A model generated the notes under the pieces. That model worked only from the letters and a program-made list of their open reading frames with translations. It searched no databases and had not been told where the DNA came from. The translations under genes were made by a program, and so were the position numbers. Below, piece after piece: positions 48,426 through 60,802 of a stretch of DNA of 64,000 nucleotides. How positions within the stretch are numbered: the stretch's first letter is position 1; each line of letters begins with the position of its first letter. Origin of the DNA: Cucumis sativus (Eukaryota; Streptophyta; Magnoliopsida; Cucurbitales; Cucurbitaceae); contig NC_026660.2 in the NCBI RefSeq assembly GCF_000004075.3, positions 18,123,837 to 18,187,836 on the forward strand, in the 5' to 3' direction.

Positions 48426-50012
48426 ATGGCAACCTTAGAAAACAAGCTTCAAGAAGCAGCAATGTCAGGCAACCTAGAAAAGATAATAGAACTGCTTCAA
48501 CAATCCCTTCGTCTTATCGATACAGTCGGACCCGATAATCCACCGCCTCACGATTTCGCCAATTTCCCTGACCGGATTCTTCAACAGAAGCCTCACCTGA
48601 CTCGAGTGTTGGACTCAAAGGGATCATGCCCCCTTCACTTAGCAGCTGCAGAGGGCCATGTCGAAATAGTGAGGCTTTTGCTGCAAGTCGACTCTCATAC
48701 GTGTTTGTTTCGCAATGCAGATGGCTGGAATCCTCTTCAACTTGCTGCCATAAATGGCCATGTTGATGTCTTGAAAGAGCTCGTTCGTGAAAGGCCGGAT
48801 GCTGCTCGAGCTCGAACGGTTGTCGACGGTGGGGGAAACGCCTTGCATTTGTGTGTGAAGAACAACCAGTTGGAAGCTTTGAAGGTGTTGGTTGTTGATG
48901 CTGTAGGTTTTATTAATGAAAAGGATGATTTTGGATGCTCTATACTTCAATTAGCTGTCTCTAACAAACAGACTGAGGTACATAATCGTATAAATTGTAT
49001 TGACAATGTGTCTTCTTTTCTTTTTCTTTCTTATTATTGAAAAAATGTTTTTAAATAGTTCTTAAACATTAGATAGATTTTGCTAAAATATTGGTTTATA
49101 ATCATATAGCTAGGAATTAAACAAACTAAAATTAAGTTTAGGAAGGGATTGTATGATTTAAACAAACTTTTAGTATGGTATGATTGTGATATACCATTGG
49201 TATGTCTTTAACAATGTCCCTTTCATTAGTTATTATTGATCTTTTAAAAATGGAAACGAATGTAACTATGTTGGAATTGCTCCTTCACTGTTATTGAAGA
49301 AGAAAAACTTAATTAGGTTTTTCCTTCCATGCATACCTCTATCTTGGTGCATTCCCAATATAGTCTACTAAAATATTATCATAATTCCAAATCATTGCTC
49401 TTATTAGAGTTGAATATTACTATAAACTTCAAAAGTTAGATGTGGGTTAGGAATAATAAGAATCCCACTTTAGAAAGATGATCATCTATATAAGATTCAT
49501 GGTTAAGTAGTGCATATAAGACTTCAAATATATGAATGCAGACGATAAAATTTTTGGTGAACACAAATGGAATGGAACTAAATGACCTGTTCCAGAGCAA
49601 CAAAGAAGAAAACGCCTCGACCACAGGGGAGGTACCCGGCGCCATAGTGCCATCGCCCACCAGCCATTTTGACAGGAAAAATAGCTTCAGCAAGCAGCAG
49701 AAGATGAGACAGAGAGAGGCACTAATGGTGGTGGCGTCGGTAGTGGCGACGATGGCATTTCAGGCTGCCATCAACCCTCCTAATGGCTTATGGAAGGATG
49801 CAGAAAAATCGACGATACACCCTCATCGATTCGTGGCCTTCGTTTCTTCCATCACTTTCAGTTTTGTGTTCTCCATTATTGAATTATTTTTGCTCGTTAG
49901 TGATTATCCCTCCACCATTCCTCTTTTCTTGAGATTTCTTTGGCTTGCAAAGATCTTGTCCATTGGAGGCATGGCTGTGGCATATTTGATTGCAATTATG
50001 TGTTTGTCTTAA
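48426..50012 (+). CDS. Ankyrin-repeat PGG protein with shortened membrane domain (ANK-PGG2)
   Basis: 340 aa from exons 48426-48977 and 49542-50012, joined at ACTGAG/GTACAT and TGCAG as QTE-TIKFL. The intron position equals that of ANK-PGG1 (QLQ-TVKYL). Ankyrin repeats: CPLHLAAAEGH, NPLQLAAINGH, NALHLCVKNNQ and SILQLAVSNKQ are clear; the second repeat is reduced to a Pro-rich remnant (about 35-60) and the sixth is replaced by a Ser/Glu-rich linker. Membrane part: TM1 about 244-259, NPPNG (262-266) instead of NPPGG, TM2 282-303, TM3 312-338, then stop; the fourth segment found in relatives is absent. It may therefore have changed topology or be a decaying gene that still has an open frame. Family role: ACD6/BDA1-like immune membrane proteins. 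Confidence 0.88.
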
Positions 50013-51940
50013 TTAACTTAACATTGAATTATTACTACTTTTTATGTTGCCTAAATAGAGGTACGTGCATGATACTTGAATTTATGGTACCATTAGTGAA
50101 TTCGTAACATATTGGAAAAGAAAACAATTAAATTAAATCTTAACACAAGTGTATGGTTGCATAGGCAATGGCATGCACACTATAAAGTCAATAACGATTT
50201 GGGAGAGCTAATAAAGGTAAAGAATACAATAGTAAAGAGGTAGTTGACAGTTTCCATTGGTCTCTCCTTTCCTCTCACTTTAAGACTCGTAACACATTTG
50301 AAGTTAGTTGAAAAATACTCTGAATTCTTTACCTTAATTAGCTTTCTATCGTCGAAGCTAAGTATCAATGACTAAGCATTTACACTGATGTTAACTTATT
50401 GCTTAATTTGCATGATCATGTTAACATACAGTGGGGTTTTAGTCAGTGGTACCAAATTTAGGCATCAACAATGATTATTGTGTTAAACGTACCATTTGAA
50501 ATAGGTTATTGTATTTCTTTTTTAAGTGTGGTTTTGTATTACCTAGCTCAGTGTGATAGAGCGTGGTTGAAGATCAAGCTATAATTAGAGAAGCTTTGTG
50601 TATTGAGAGGTACTTTATTTTTTTTAAAAAAAAAGATATATATTGTGTGATCTTGAACGTCTCCACTAGCTAGGTTGACACTTTTGTAGTACTCTCGTCA
50701 TTCCCACTTTATTAAAATAAGCAATACTTACTATATTTTGATTTGAAAAAGATATCCTTGATCTAAACTATCTTGAAATATCTTATGTGATAGATATATT
50801 TCTCTACCTAATCGTTTAAACGAGACTAATTATTTTTTTTTAGTCTGTGATAGATATATTTCTATACTGAAAGTAAAGGACTTTTTTAATATTCATTTTA
50901 TTCTCAAGAATTTTTTAAAATAAAAAGTTAAACATGATTGAGAATAAAAGTAAACAAATTGTGAGAGAAAAAATTGACGAAGCAAGCAAAACGTTGTACA
51001 TCCTTATTTCTAAAATACAAGTGAAACAACGTGTCAATCTGAAATTTTAAAACTATCAAGTTGAACTAAACTTATATAGTTTAGACTAGACTCAAATTTT
51101 TTAAATTAGTTTTTTAACTTTATGGAATGACAACATTTAATTCAACAATAATGCACTCAAAGGAACATGGGGTCTCACATATGACTCATATCCGTACAAA
51201 AACATTCCAATATTTAGTTTTAGAAATGGGTTTCTTTCAAAGAAAAGATCACAAGAGTGATTAAAATATAAAAGTCTTGAACAGGAGAGTTGGTCTAAGA
51301 TAACTTTTTGACTAAAGAAAGAAAGAAAGAAAAAAAAAAAGAGATTATAATATCTAATGGGGGAATTAATTGGGAGAGTTATTTGTTTAATGTGATGAGT
51401 TGGGATAACTAATGATGGTTTTTGAATTCCCCATTTAGCATAAAGTAGTTTTGTTGAAAGTCATGGGTCTTCGTCTTCTTTACCACCAATTGAAACGTAC
51501 ATTCTAATTTCAAAATTACACCCATATTTCCATTATCAATAATAATATTCACTCCCAACTCCACAAATAGTCCTTTTATAAATATTAATAAATAATCTTA
51601 CGATAAATCACAAAATTAAAATAAAAAAAGATTGAGAGTAAGCACTTTATATATGTGAACTCACCAACGACACTTTTCCTTTTTCAACCAGCCACGGAAC
51701 AAGAGCACAAAATTCAATCAGCTCGAGAAAATGGGAACAATCAGAATCAACCCGTTCAGAATTCCAACAACCAAATCTAAATGGAAAGATAATAAATTAA
51801 GTAAATAAAGAAAGTGAGACCTCTCAGACTAGCAAATTCTCCTCACTAAGACGTAACCAAGGAACGAGAATTAAATAACAAACACTTCAAAAGTTTAAAG
51901 ATCAAAATAAAACAAAATATAAAAGAAAGAGAGGGGTGGA
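50013..51940. other. Intergenic DNA after ANK-PGG2
   Basis: AT-rich. No gene-like frame. A box-A-like tRNA phrase at about 50544-50567 lacks a box B and is not called. Confidence 0.5.
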
Positions 51941-51959
51941 AAAGCTGCAACGATGGACA

Positions 51960-52075
51960 ATAGAGGTGGCGCAGTGATAGAAGCCCACGTGGTAGAATAC
52001 GTGAGCAAGATGACGTAAGCTCATCCACCGTTTGATTCCCGTTCTCAGTCCGCCGGTGGAGGATTTTTTTTTAAT
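51960..52075 (+). repeat. Pol III/SINE-like (tRNA-derived) stretch
   Basis: Box-A-like TGGCGCAGTGAT at 51967-51978, box-B-like GTTTGATTCCC at 52030-52040, then nine Ts at 52064-52072 that could end pol III transcription. The spacing and GC content differ from the AT-rich surroundings. The would-be acceptor stems do not pair, so it is not a functional tRNA; a SINE head or tRNA-related relic is more likely. No target duplication confirmed. Confidence 0.35.
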
Positions 52076-54700
52076 TCTTTTTCAAAGCAAATTGAAAGGA
52101 AATTAAACCAAAATTTGAATGGTGGGATCTCCTCTTCCATTCACTATGACTTTTCTTATTATTGTTATTATTATTATTATTATTTTCTTTTTAGGGATAT
52201 AATATGAATTTCACTTTTTAATAGTTTTCTTTTTCTATTAATAACGAAGAAAATTAGAATTTAGATTATATGATTTTAGAAAATGAAAATTAAATGATTT
52301 CAACTTAATACAAATTAAAATAATAAACCCTAAAAATGATCAAAAATAAAATATTTGGCAAAGATAATTGTAATCGATGGCAATTTGAGGAATAATAATT
52401 AAGAATATAGTAATATTTAAAAAAAATTACAAATATAGTAAACATATCGATGATAGACTTGTATCGTTGATAGACTCATATGACCTATCAGTGAAAGACT
52501 AATATATACAACATAGTCTATCGATGATAGACTTGTATCATTGATATAATTTGATAAATTTTACTATATTTACAAATTTTTTAAAATGTTGTTATACACT
52601 TAATTATTTTGAATTTAATTACTAAATTTATAACTATTCCTTCATAAAAATAAAATAAGTGGAATGAATTTTGTTTTAAGTAGTTTTGTTTAAATGGTTT
52701 GTTGATTTTTTCTATTTTTGAAATAGATTTCTATCTCATAAATATCTTAAATTTTAAATTATTGTTATATTTTCTAAATATTTTTGTTTATTTTTTAAAA
52801 AATGTTTAGTTTTCTTAAAGATTTTGAATTTCAAGCCTACGATAGAATAAGTATAGTTTAACGGACATTTTGTCAAGTTTAGAGGTAAAATTTCTCTACC
52901 CAAAAATTTGTTAAAAAAGAAAAGAAAATCAAAACTGTTTAAAAATATTTTATAAGTCGAAAGTCATGATATAAATAACTGTTGTTGTAATCATAGTTGA
53001 AAATTAAAGTATAATGTTATAACATTATGTATTTAGTTTACCTTCGTATAGTTTTGTGATGGGCTCATGAAACTTTATATTATCATCTAACACTAACTGT
53101 TCCACAAATGTCAATTTTTATTTTTAATAACGTTTTCGAAATAAACACTATTCCTTAGAAATAATTTTATTTCAAACTTGTGTTCTCAATTAATTAATAA
53201 ACACATCCATTTTTTATTTAACACGTCTTTAATTTAATTTTGATCTTTTAAATAAGTATTCAAAGGAAAAGATATCATCAATAATTAGTTTGTGGTTTTA
53301 TAAAACTCATTTTTAGACATTATGCGATGCATGATACTATTTACTTTCCTTCAATTAATCCCTAAACCCTAAACTTTAAATCCTAAACGCGTTCTCACCC
53401 CTCTAACAATGTTTAGATTTTTTAATAGAGAGATAGTAGACTAAGGAACAAGTGGTCAACACAATAACGTACATATAAGTAAGAACCCAATCACACTTTT
53501 AAATGTGATGGGAAGGAATTCTTGAAAATGAAGATAAAAGAGTTTTTGGTCAAAGCTATGAAATTTCTTAGGGATGGCAAAAGGATTGAAACTATTGAAA
53601 AAAAGAAAACTATTTAGGTCAAAATGATTATTGCAATAAAGTGGTATTTCCATTGTGATGGTTTAGATATGTTTGAATGAAAAGTCATGTTCTTTTTTCT
53701 CGTTACAACGACTATTACTCGGATCATGAAGTGATACAATGAAATGATAATATAATTTCATGCATGTATATGATTTTGACCATATATATGAAACATCACG
53801 ACCTAACAACTAGCTAGGTTGGAAATTAATAATAATTATATCTTTTGCGTTTCAAAAATTAATAGTTTAGGGTTACTTATTCAGAATTTTATGGAGTTGA
53901 AAATGGTTTCACATTTCTATATACACAAATGCATGATAAGAGTTTATATACAAATACGAAGGTTGTTGGCTTCTTGTTTATAAAGATTGGAGCTGGATTT
54001 TCACAATTCCAAGAGCTTTGGGTTTGTGTTGATTTTTTTGTGGGACTTTGAAGGTATAGAAACATTAAGAGTGGTTGCTTTCAAAGACCAAAAGAAAAAC
54101 GTTTCGCTCTTTGAAAATTCGATAAAAAAGAAAAGGGGTTTGAAATGCAAATAATTTGAAGGTCTATCTAAAATAACTCTTCAAGTACTTAAAAAAATTG
54201 TTTTAGAAGGTTTGAAAAGTCTTTATAAATACGTCTTAAATTCAAGCATGTCAAATCTTGTATTATATATTGAATGATTCGTACAATTCATAAATCATGT
54301 CACACGGTGCACTATTATATCCATGTCCTAACAAATTATTCAATTACCATATTGTGTAAAATATGTTTTCTACAAAAACGTAAACTTTATGTCAACTAGA
54401 CCGTCAATTACTTAAGATATATATCTTCGACAAATAGAGATGGTCGAAACGAATTTGTAAGCTATTTGATTTAGTCGTAGGTTGAATTGAATCAATATGG
54501 ATTGCCCAATGAAGGGGTTGGGTTTTGAGAACGATAATAATGTTGAAGTGAAATGAACACATATCTATAGTTGCAAAAGTCTACTCAAAGTCATCTGTTA
54601 TGGCATACCCCACAGATTTCATATTCTACACTTGAAGGTCTCTTCATCTTTCATTATTTTAAGCATTAGCTTTGAAGCTTCCTAAGTTTGGAGGAAGGTC
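52076..54700. other. AT-rich intergenic DNA before the WRKY gene
   Basis: Holds the small repeat at 52447-52546 and otherwise no feature with coding or element structure. The last few hundred bases are the WRKY promoter region. Confidence 0.5.
52447..52546. repeat. Two copies of a 26-bp TCGATGATAGACTTGTATC repeat
   Basis: 52447-52472 and 52521-52546 differ at one base. GATAGAC/GTCTATC words between them give local dyad symmetry. I have the impression that such TATC..GATA phrases are common in cucurbit DNA, but this is from memory. Confidence 0.7.
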
Positions 54701-54715
54701 AGTGGGAAACTGCCT

Positions 54716-54721
54716 GTCAAC
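54716..54721 (-). promoter_or_regulatory. W-box core near the WRKY gene start
   Basis: TTGACA on the minus strand, about 90 bp upstream of the ATG at 54810. WRKY genes often carry W-boxes and regulate each other, so self- or cross-regulation is possible. Confidence 0.3.
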
Positions 54722-54809
54722 CTAAACTCACTTCATATTTTTGCTCCTCTCTGTTCTACCATAACATTTTTTTTTTTTAATTTCAATTTCAAAACCAAGA
54801 AGTGTTTAC

Positions 54810-55730
54810 ATGTCTTACAATAGTAACCAGCACCTCACTACGTCGGAGAGTGATCTTTCCGAGCAGCCCGGGTTCGAGTTTACGGATTGGATGTTTGATG
54901 GGTGGCTGAATGAAAACTCTTCGTCTCTGACTGACTCGGTGATGTACCCAGTTTATCAAGAGGGGGAGGTTGATGAGTTTGTTGGGAACACCATTCAGCA
55001 AGGAGAGCCTAGCAGCAGTAAGCACATAACTCTTATTACATTTTAGCATTTGTGAGTTTTTATATCTTTGGGTTCTGTATCAGTCAGGTGGAATCTTCTT
55101 GCTAGCCACCATTAAAGATTGTACTGCTATTTATATTTCTAGAAGCAGTGGTACTAATATCTCTTTTACCTCTCCCCTTTTTGCATTTCTCTCTCCTACT
55201 TGTCAAAAACTTGATGAGATCGCCAATGAGTAGCTAAATATATTATCTCTTTTGAGGTTGTGATCTCACCTCGTGTATGATCTTGAATGGTGTTTGTAGG
55301 AGACTATGGGAGAGAGAGGGAAATTAGAGAAAGATTTGCATTCAAGACAAAATCAGAAGTTGAGATTTTGGATGATGGTTTCAAGTGGAGGAAATATGGG
55401 AAGAAGATGGTGAAGAACAGCCCAAATCCAAGGTAAGAAAACAAAAGGACTAGTAATGTTCTTAATTTAGCATTAAATTTTGTCCTAAGATAAAATGTTA
55501 CAATCCTAGAAACATTAAACCAAAGATGATCAAGAAACCCAATGAAAACAGGTCTGTTTGTGTTAATTGTTAATCTGAATTGGCTCAACCAACCATCTGT
55601 TAAATGCAGGAACTACTACAAATGCTCAGTCGAAGGCTGCCCAGTGAAGAAGAGAGTCGAAAGAGATCGAGAGGATCCAAAATACGTGATAACGACGTAT
55701 GAGGGTGTTCATACTCATGAAAGCTCTTGA
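54810..55730 (+). CDS. WRKY: Short WRKY transcription factor with WRKYGKK core (WRKY50/51-like)
   Basis: 153 aa from three exons: 54810-55017, 55300-55432, 55610-55730. Residues 1-69 are acidic and Ser-rich. The WRKY domain has [12 protein letters not shown] (94-105) and a zinc finger C119-X4-C124-X23-H148-X-H150, which is group II; the KK in place of QK, short length and end right after the finger match group IIc WRKY50/51/59-type proteins. The intron inside the domain after NPR is the usual group II position. In Arabidopsis WRKY50 and WRKY51 act in salicylate- and low-oleate-linked repression of jasmonate defence, and the WRKYGKK form prefers sites other than the classic W-box. The same role here is inferred. 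The exact Arabidopsis counterpart is not determinable by eye. Confidence 0.93.
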
Positions 55731-56156
55731 TTTGTTTATTTTTACATAAAAACTTTCAATGTTTAATAAGAAATTTGGATTTAGCGTGGGGAAATTGAAA
55801 CAGTAAGAAAATTAATAGGTTGATAATACCAAACAGCATCATTGTCACTGTTACATATATTGATGACAGATTTTTTATCGAATTTATATTGATACAGATC
55901 AAATGGGTGAACGAAATCACCGGTAGGAATCAGACTCAAAGTCACGAGATCGAGATTAAAGAACATGGTACAAAAAATTTGTTAATATAGAAACGCATAG
56001 ATATACAAAAATGAATCTGGAATAAGCAAATATACAAAGTAATCTTATGAAGACACTCAAAACTTTTGCTTTCACCAATTCCTTTACAAGTAAAACAAAA
56101 AGAAAATAAATACAATAGGAACAACTCTGATTCACAATACAAGGCCAATCGATTGA
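55731..56156. other. Intergenic DNA between convergent WRKY and PMIR genes
   Basis: A short gap holding both 3' UTRs, as the two genes converge here. No additional feature seen. Confidence 0.6.
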
Positions 56157-59100
56157 TCAACTACAACGTATATGTAGATTAATACTTTGGTTCGGGATCA
56201 CGACATCAGGGTTTCTTTTATGTAAACTCAAACCTGATGAACCAGAAATCATTCCCTCGTGTATTTCAGAGGAAATGCTCCACAAGATGTCGCCAGTCGG
56301 AGCTTTGGTACCAAGTGACGAATATTGGACGATTGCTTTCGACTTGGATAATGGGAGCTTGAAGTTTCTACCCATTCCACTCGAAAGCAACCAACGTGAT
56401 CCCAATTGCTGCTGCATCGTGGTTGCCCAGAATTGCATCTTATTAGGCACAGAGTTTACACCCAAAAGATGAATAGCAGAGATTTTAAATGCACGAACAA
56501 AGTGTCCTTGGTCTGCTTTCTCCTGAGTCGGGTTAGTTTGAGGACTATCTTCTTGTGTTTGCAATGGCTCTTTCCCATTGTTGACACTGCTCGTTTCACT
56601 GGCTGTGTCACGAGATGTGTTGATAAAAAACCTCTCAACCTCCATTACGCACATCATCGGGCCACCAACTGGTTCGTAGTCCCGTAAGTGATCTCTAAGT
56701 TGCACCATGAGAGCCACCACAAGCTTGTTCCCAAACAATCCCAGCTCTTTGCTGGATATTCCAGAGTTGATATCTTTTGATAGTCTTTCAATTATATCTG
56801 CATAGTTAGCACCATGGGCCACAAGAGTTTTCATAATGTGCTGGCCATTTTGATCATCATCATTAATGTTACCAGCATCAAGCCTTAACCAGTGCTCCAA
56901 TGTTATAGAAAGATCCATCAACCCAACAACATCACCTGTTGTATCAGGGCGATCCATAAACTGCAGTTCCTTTAATCCTTCCAAACTACAAGAACTGCCC
57001 AAATTGGAACGCCTCAGTCGACAGGCTGGCAGACAATGAAAAGGGCGGGCACTGATTCGTGCTGGCGTCTCATCATTTGTCAACCCAGACTGTATTCTTA
57101 ATCCTTCTATTAAGAGGGTTTCGATCTTTTCCATGGCCCGAAATGCTATATCATCAGGTGACACAAGGTCTTGATGCATCTCGGAATTCAGAAGAGATCG
57201 AAGGCTACTATCTTTATGATGAGATGGCAATCCTTCGATGTCTTTCCTTTCGCAGCATGGGACCGAACTACATAACACGTTATGCTCAATCATAGGCTCC
57301 CTGTGACAGAAAGAAGATGAGTCAGGAACTTGCCAGGAATTGAGATAATGAAAAAGTTTTAAAATCAAACCAAAATTCAATTGCTGACCTCTCAAGCAAA
57401 GTTGTGCCGAGAGGACATTCCAATACCATTTGGTGGAGAGTTTTCCCGGTTATATCATCCAACGGCATCAACTTTTTAGCCAGAGTAGAAAGGTTAACAG
57501 TTCCTGCCAATGCTAAATTCTGTGCTACCTCCATGATATCATGGCCCATTTCAGCAGGCAAAACAACCGGTTCAGAACATTGAATGACTAAGCTCTGTCC
57601 AATGCTAGTGTTCTGAGAGAGCCAAGGACCCATGGACCGTAAAAATCCACCACCGTTCATCTTAAGAATTGCTCCAAAACCTTCCCCAAGTGAAGACAAC
57701 TTTGGTGGCTCTTTCTCTAGGGGCAACTCTATAGGACTCCCAAATCCACTTGAACTATAATGTGGAGAGTGTTCAAAGTCACTCTCGTTTAAGCCCCATT
57801 CTCTCATTAAATGTTCCGACTCCAAGTCTGCAAGAATTTTGGCATTCCTTCTATTTTTCAAGGACTGGTGCCCCTCTTCTTGTACTTCTTCAGTAATATA
57901 AATGGGAGAAAAATCAAAATCCTCATCTTGATTTTCAGACGCAAACTCCATATCAACACCTCCAAAATCCTGCCACTCTTCTGTAGCTGTAAAATCCAAT
58001 AATGGATTACCAAAAATTAGGGATTCTTCCTCAAATTCTCTCAATAAACGCTCTCTAGGAGACGAAATATCAGGATCTGAAAACCTGGCAGAACCATGCT
58101 CCAACCCCAGCATCTTTAGGAAATCATTGGCCACAGATTCATAAGAGTCATCAAGGCTTAGAGATTTTCTAGCACAATTCTCCTTGGCTTCCGTATCATT
58201 TTCATGTTCGACAAGCTCACCAACAGCTAATGGAGAATCTGTCTCCACCAACTGTGACGTCAACTCGTGATCAGAATCTGAACTCAACTCATCTGAAGCA
58301 ACTTCTTCTACTTTCAGTTTTAAGTTATTCTCCTCATTATCGAATTCGTCCTGAGTAGAGTCATCTACATGAATATCGCAAACTGCATCCTTCAACATGA
58401 CATTTGACTTAATCTCAATGCCAACTTTGTCGTCTTCTATGATATCATCCAAAGAAATAGTTTCTACTCTCGAGCCCTCAGGAATATGAACAGTAATTTT
58501 ATCCAAGCTATCTTCCATCCCAGCTAGTTCTATCCCACATTCAATAATGGAAAACTCACCAGGGTCATTACTACCTCCAATTGCTTCATCAGACCTCTGT
58601 TCCTCATTAGATTGTGATTCAAGCTGCTCAGCCAACTCAGAATCTGAATGCCCCGACTTATGCTGGTCTGCCTCATCCATCTTACTATACAAAAGGCTAA
58701 TTGACTCGGAGAGTTCCAGTTTTGGATTTAATTCATCAAAAAGTCCTGCTTCGTAAAACTGAGTAGAGGTAACAGATCGACTGTGTGAAATATTTCCATC
58801 TGGATTTGGAAGCCCATTTAAATTAGTAGAATTATGGTTTGCGTCATAGTTAGCAAGCCTTGACTTATGGTGCAATAACTTCAGGAGTTGGACAACATTT
58901 TCAGGACCACTCAATTTCATTGGATCGTCCTTAGTAACTAAAAAACTGAAACTGACGTGTAGGCTAGCACCTCTCGCATTGCCTGCAAGTCGAAAGCTGG
59001 TCGACCAATTCCCAGAACATTTATCCCCCTCAAGCTCCTCCAAGGTAAGAGGTAAAATCCTTGTGAGGTCAACCCAATGCTTCCCAAAATCAAGCCCTGG

Positions 59101-59649
59101 TGCTCCAAGCAAAGAAACATAGATCAAGTAAAGTTTATGCTCATATTTCGCCGAGTTATGAGCCAAGCTTTTCCCACCATATATAACACATTTGTGAATC
59201 AAAGTCTCATCAAATTCAGCCATGCCTTGGAAAACCTTAGACGGATGCGTTTGCAAAACCTCATCCTTCCTTTTCCAATGCACACTTAAACTGTGGCTAT
59301 CGAAACTTGGGGGCAGACCTTCTATGGAATGAACCTTGAGATAGAATACACAGTTGAACTTTCGATGCCGAATATGGGTTAGAGCTTTCAAAGATTTCTT
59401 CCAGTTCCATGTAGAAGATGATGACCTTCTTTCAGTTTCATCCGCCAATGATTCTCCATCATTATGATATCCCTGGTTGAATCTTGATTTTGATTCAGCC
59501 AAATGGGATCCTGGCCGTACATCAGGTGGATAAACAATTGAGTTCGTGTGGCCCTTGTGCAAGTACAGAGCTTTACTTATTGCCTCAATTTCCTCCAGCA
59601 ACCTTCCCCCATCAGACTCCCCTAAGCCATCACCATTCCCAGACTTCAT
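56157..59649 (-). CDS. PMIR1: PMI1-related protein (NT-C2 domain; plastid/nuclear photorelocation)
   Basis: 1,134 aa from two coding exons, 59649-57389 and 57300-56157 (minus strand), joined LLER-EPMIEHN. The N-terminal signature LLEEIEAISKALYL (about 15-28) is followed by an NT-C2 domain (about 85-235) with FNCVFYLKVHSIEGLP, a long acidic Ser-rich centre (about 300-590), and a conserved C-terminal half containing EFASENQDE, MGPWLSQNTS, HWLRLDAGN and LVALMVQLRDHLRDYEPVGG (split here as seen). Arabidopsis PMI1 and PMIR1 are needed for light-driven movement of chloroplasts and nuclei through cp-actin; the length matches PMIR1. The frame is open for seven more codons upstream, but that start is GTG; ATG 59649 is chosen. 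A 5' UTR intron (about 59995 to 59680) is likely, from GTACTG and TAGTAGCAG sites. Confidence 0.93.
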
Positions 59650-60300
59650 TTGTGCATCAAGCAAACCCACAATCTGCTACTAGTTTCAACAATCATGTCA
59701 CAAATACAACCTCCACAAATAAAAGGGTTCACAGCAACTCTGGTAAACCACTGAATCCATAACACAAAACAGGAAAAGGGAACATAAAGAAAGTAAAAAG
59801 GAATTCAATATCATCATCTACAATAAGAAAACCCCGTTATAAAACACCATTCCCCTTTTCAGAATTCACAATCAAATCCATTAGTTCAATAGAAAACAAA
59901 CAGAAAGCCAAAATAAACCAACAATCCCAATCCCAATAAATCAGTCCAGGATTATAAGAAGAAATTGAGCAAACAAGAAAGAGAATGAAACAGTACCAAA
60001 ATTCAATAATTTGGGCAGCTTCTCCACAACAAAATAGAAAGTAGACTGTTGCAACCCAAAAGAAGTAGATACAGTAATAGATTAATCAATCAGAAGGGGA
60101 AGAGAGAATAAGAAAGAATATGAACCATAGAGCCCAAAATCAATCTGGGAATGGAGCATATTCTTCCCTTGGAAATGTTTTTCGATGGGTTTTACATTTT
60201 TTTCAGAGGAAAAGCGTGAAAGATATTAATACCTTGTCTTATATGCCAAAAGGGAACTTGGAAAGGTAAGAAATCTTAAAATTGAATATTTGATTTGGGT
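59650..60300 (-). promoter_or_regulatory. 5' UTR, leader intron and promoter side of the PMIR gene
   Basis: A purine-rich plus strand (pyrimidine-rich on the sense strand) at 59890-60130 and plausible donor/acceptor sites suggest a non-coding first exon and leader intron. No upstream coding exon is needed, since stop codons occur before the ATG. Confidence 0.4.
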
Positions 60301-60802
60301 TTCCATTACAGTGCAAGCGAATTCAGGCAAATCCGTAAAAGGGGTTGTTCGAAATTGAAAGATGAATCGTTGGATTGGCAATTGAGGCGGATGATGAGAC
60401 AAAGGGGACCGACAGATCGGCGAGATCAAATGGGTGAAAAAGAAGAACACACGCGGCTCTTGATTGTGGAAATGAAATTTACTATACCCAACAACCTCGC
60501 CTACCTTCCAATTTCCATACTAAAGTTTCAATCTTTACATAAATCTCCTTTTCTAACTTTTTTTTTTCTTTAAAACCTTTTGAATTTAGTAATTAATTAA
60601 TTAGATATAAAGTAAATTTTGATTTTTTTTTTCTCCTTACATATATAGCAAAATCATCAACTTAGTTACAGATAATTACAAAATGACAGAATGTTATATT
60701 TTGCTATTTTATCATTTTGTCATATTTTAAAATATTTTTAGTAATTTTAAAACTAAGAAAAAAATAAAACTCAAAACTCAATTCTTTAACATTTTGAAAC
60801 TT

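Noticed and set aside
50540-50580. Box-A-like tRNA phrase (TAGCTCAGTGTGATAGAGC)
   Set aside because: No box B (GGTTCGANTCC-type) or paired stems follow within tRNA distance.
55304-55588. 94-codon minus-strand frame across the WRKY exon 2
   Set aside because: Antisense shadow of the WRKY domain exon with no independent likeness.
59650-59670. Seven-codon N-terminal extension of the PMIR protein
   Set aside because: The extended frame starts at GTG, not ATG; ATG 59649 fits the family better.
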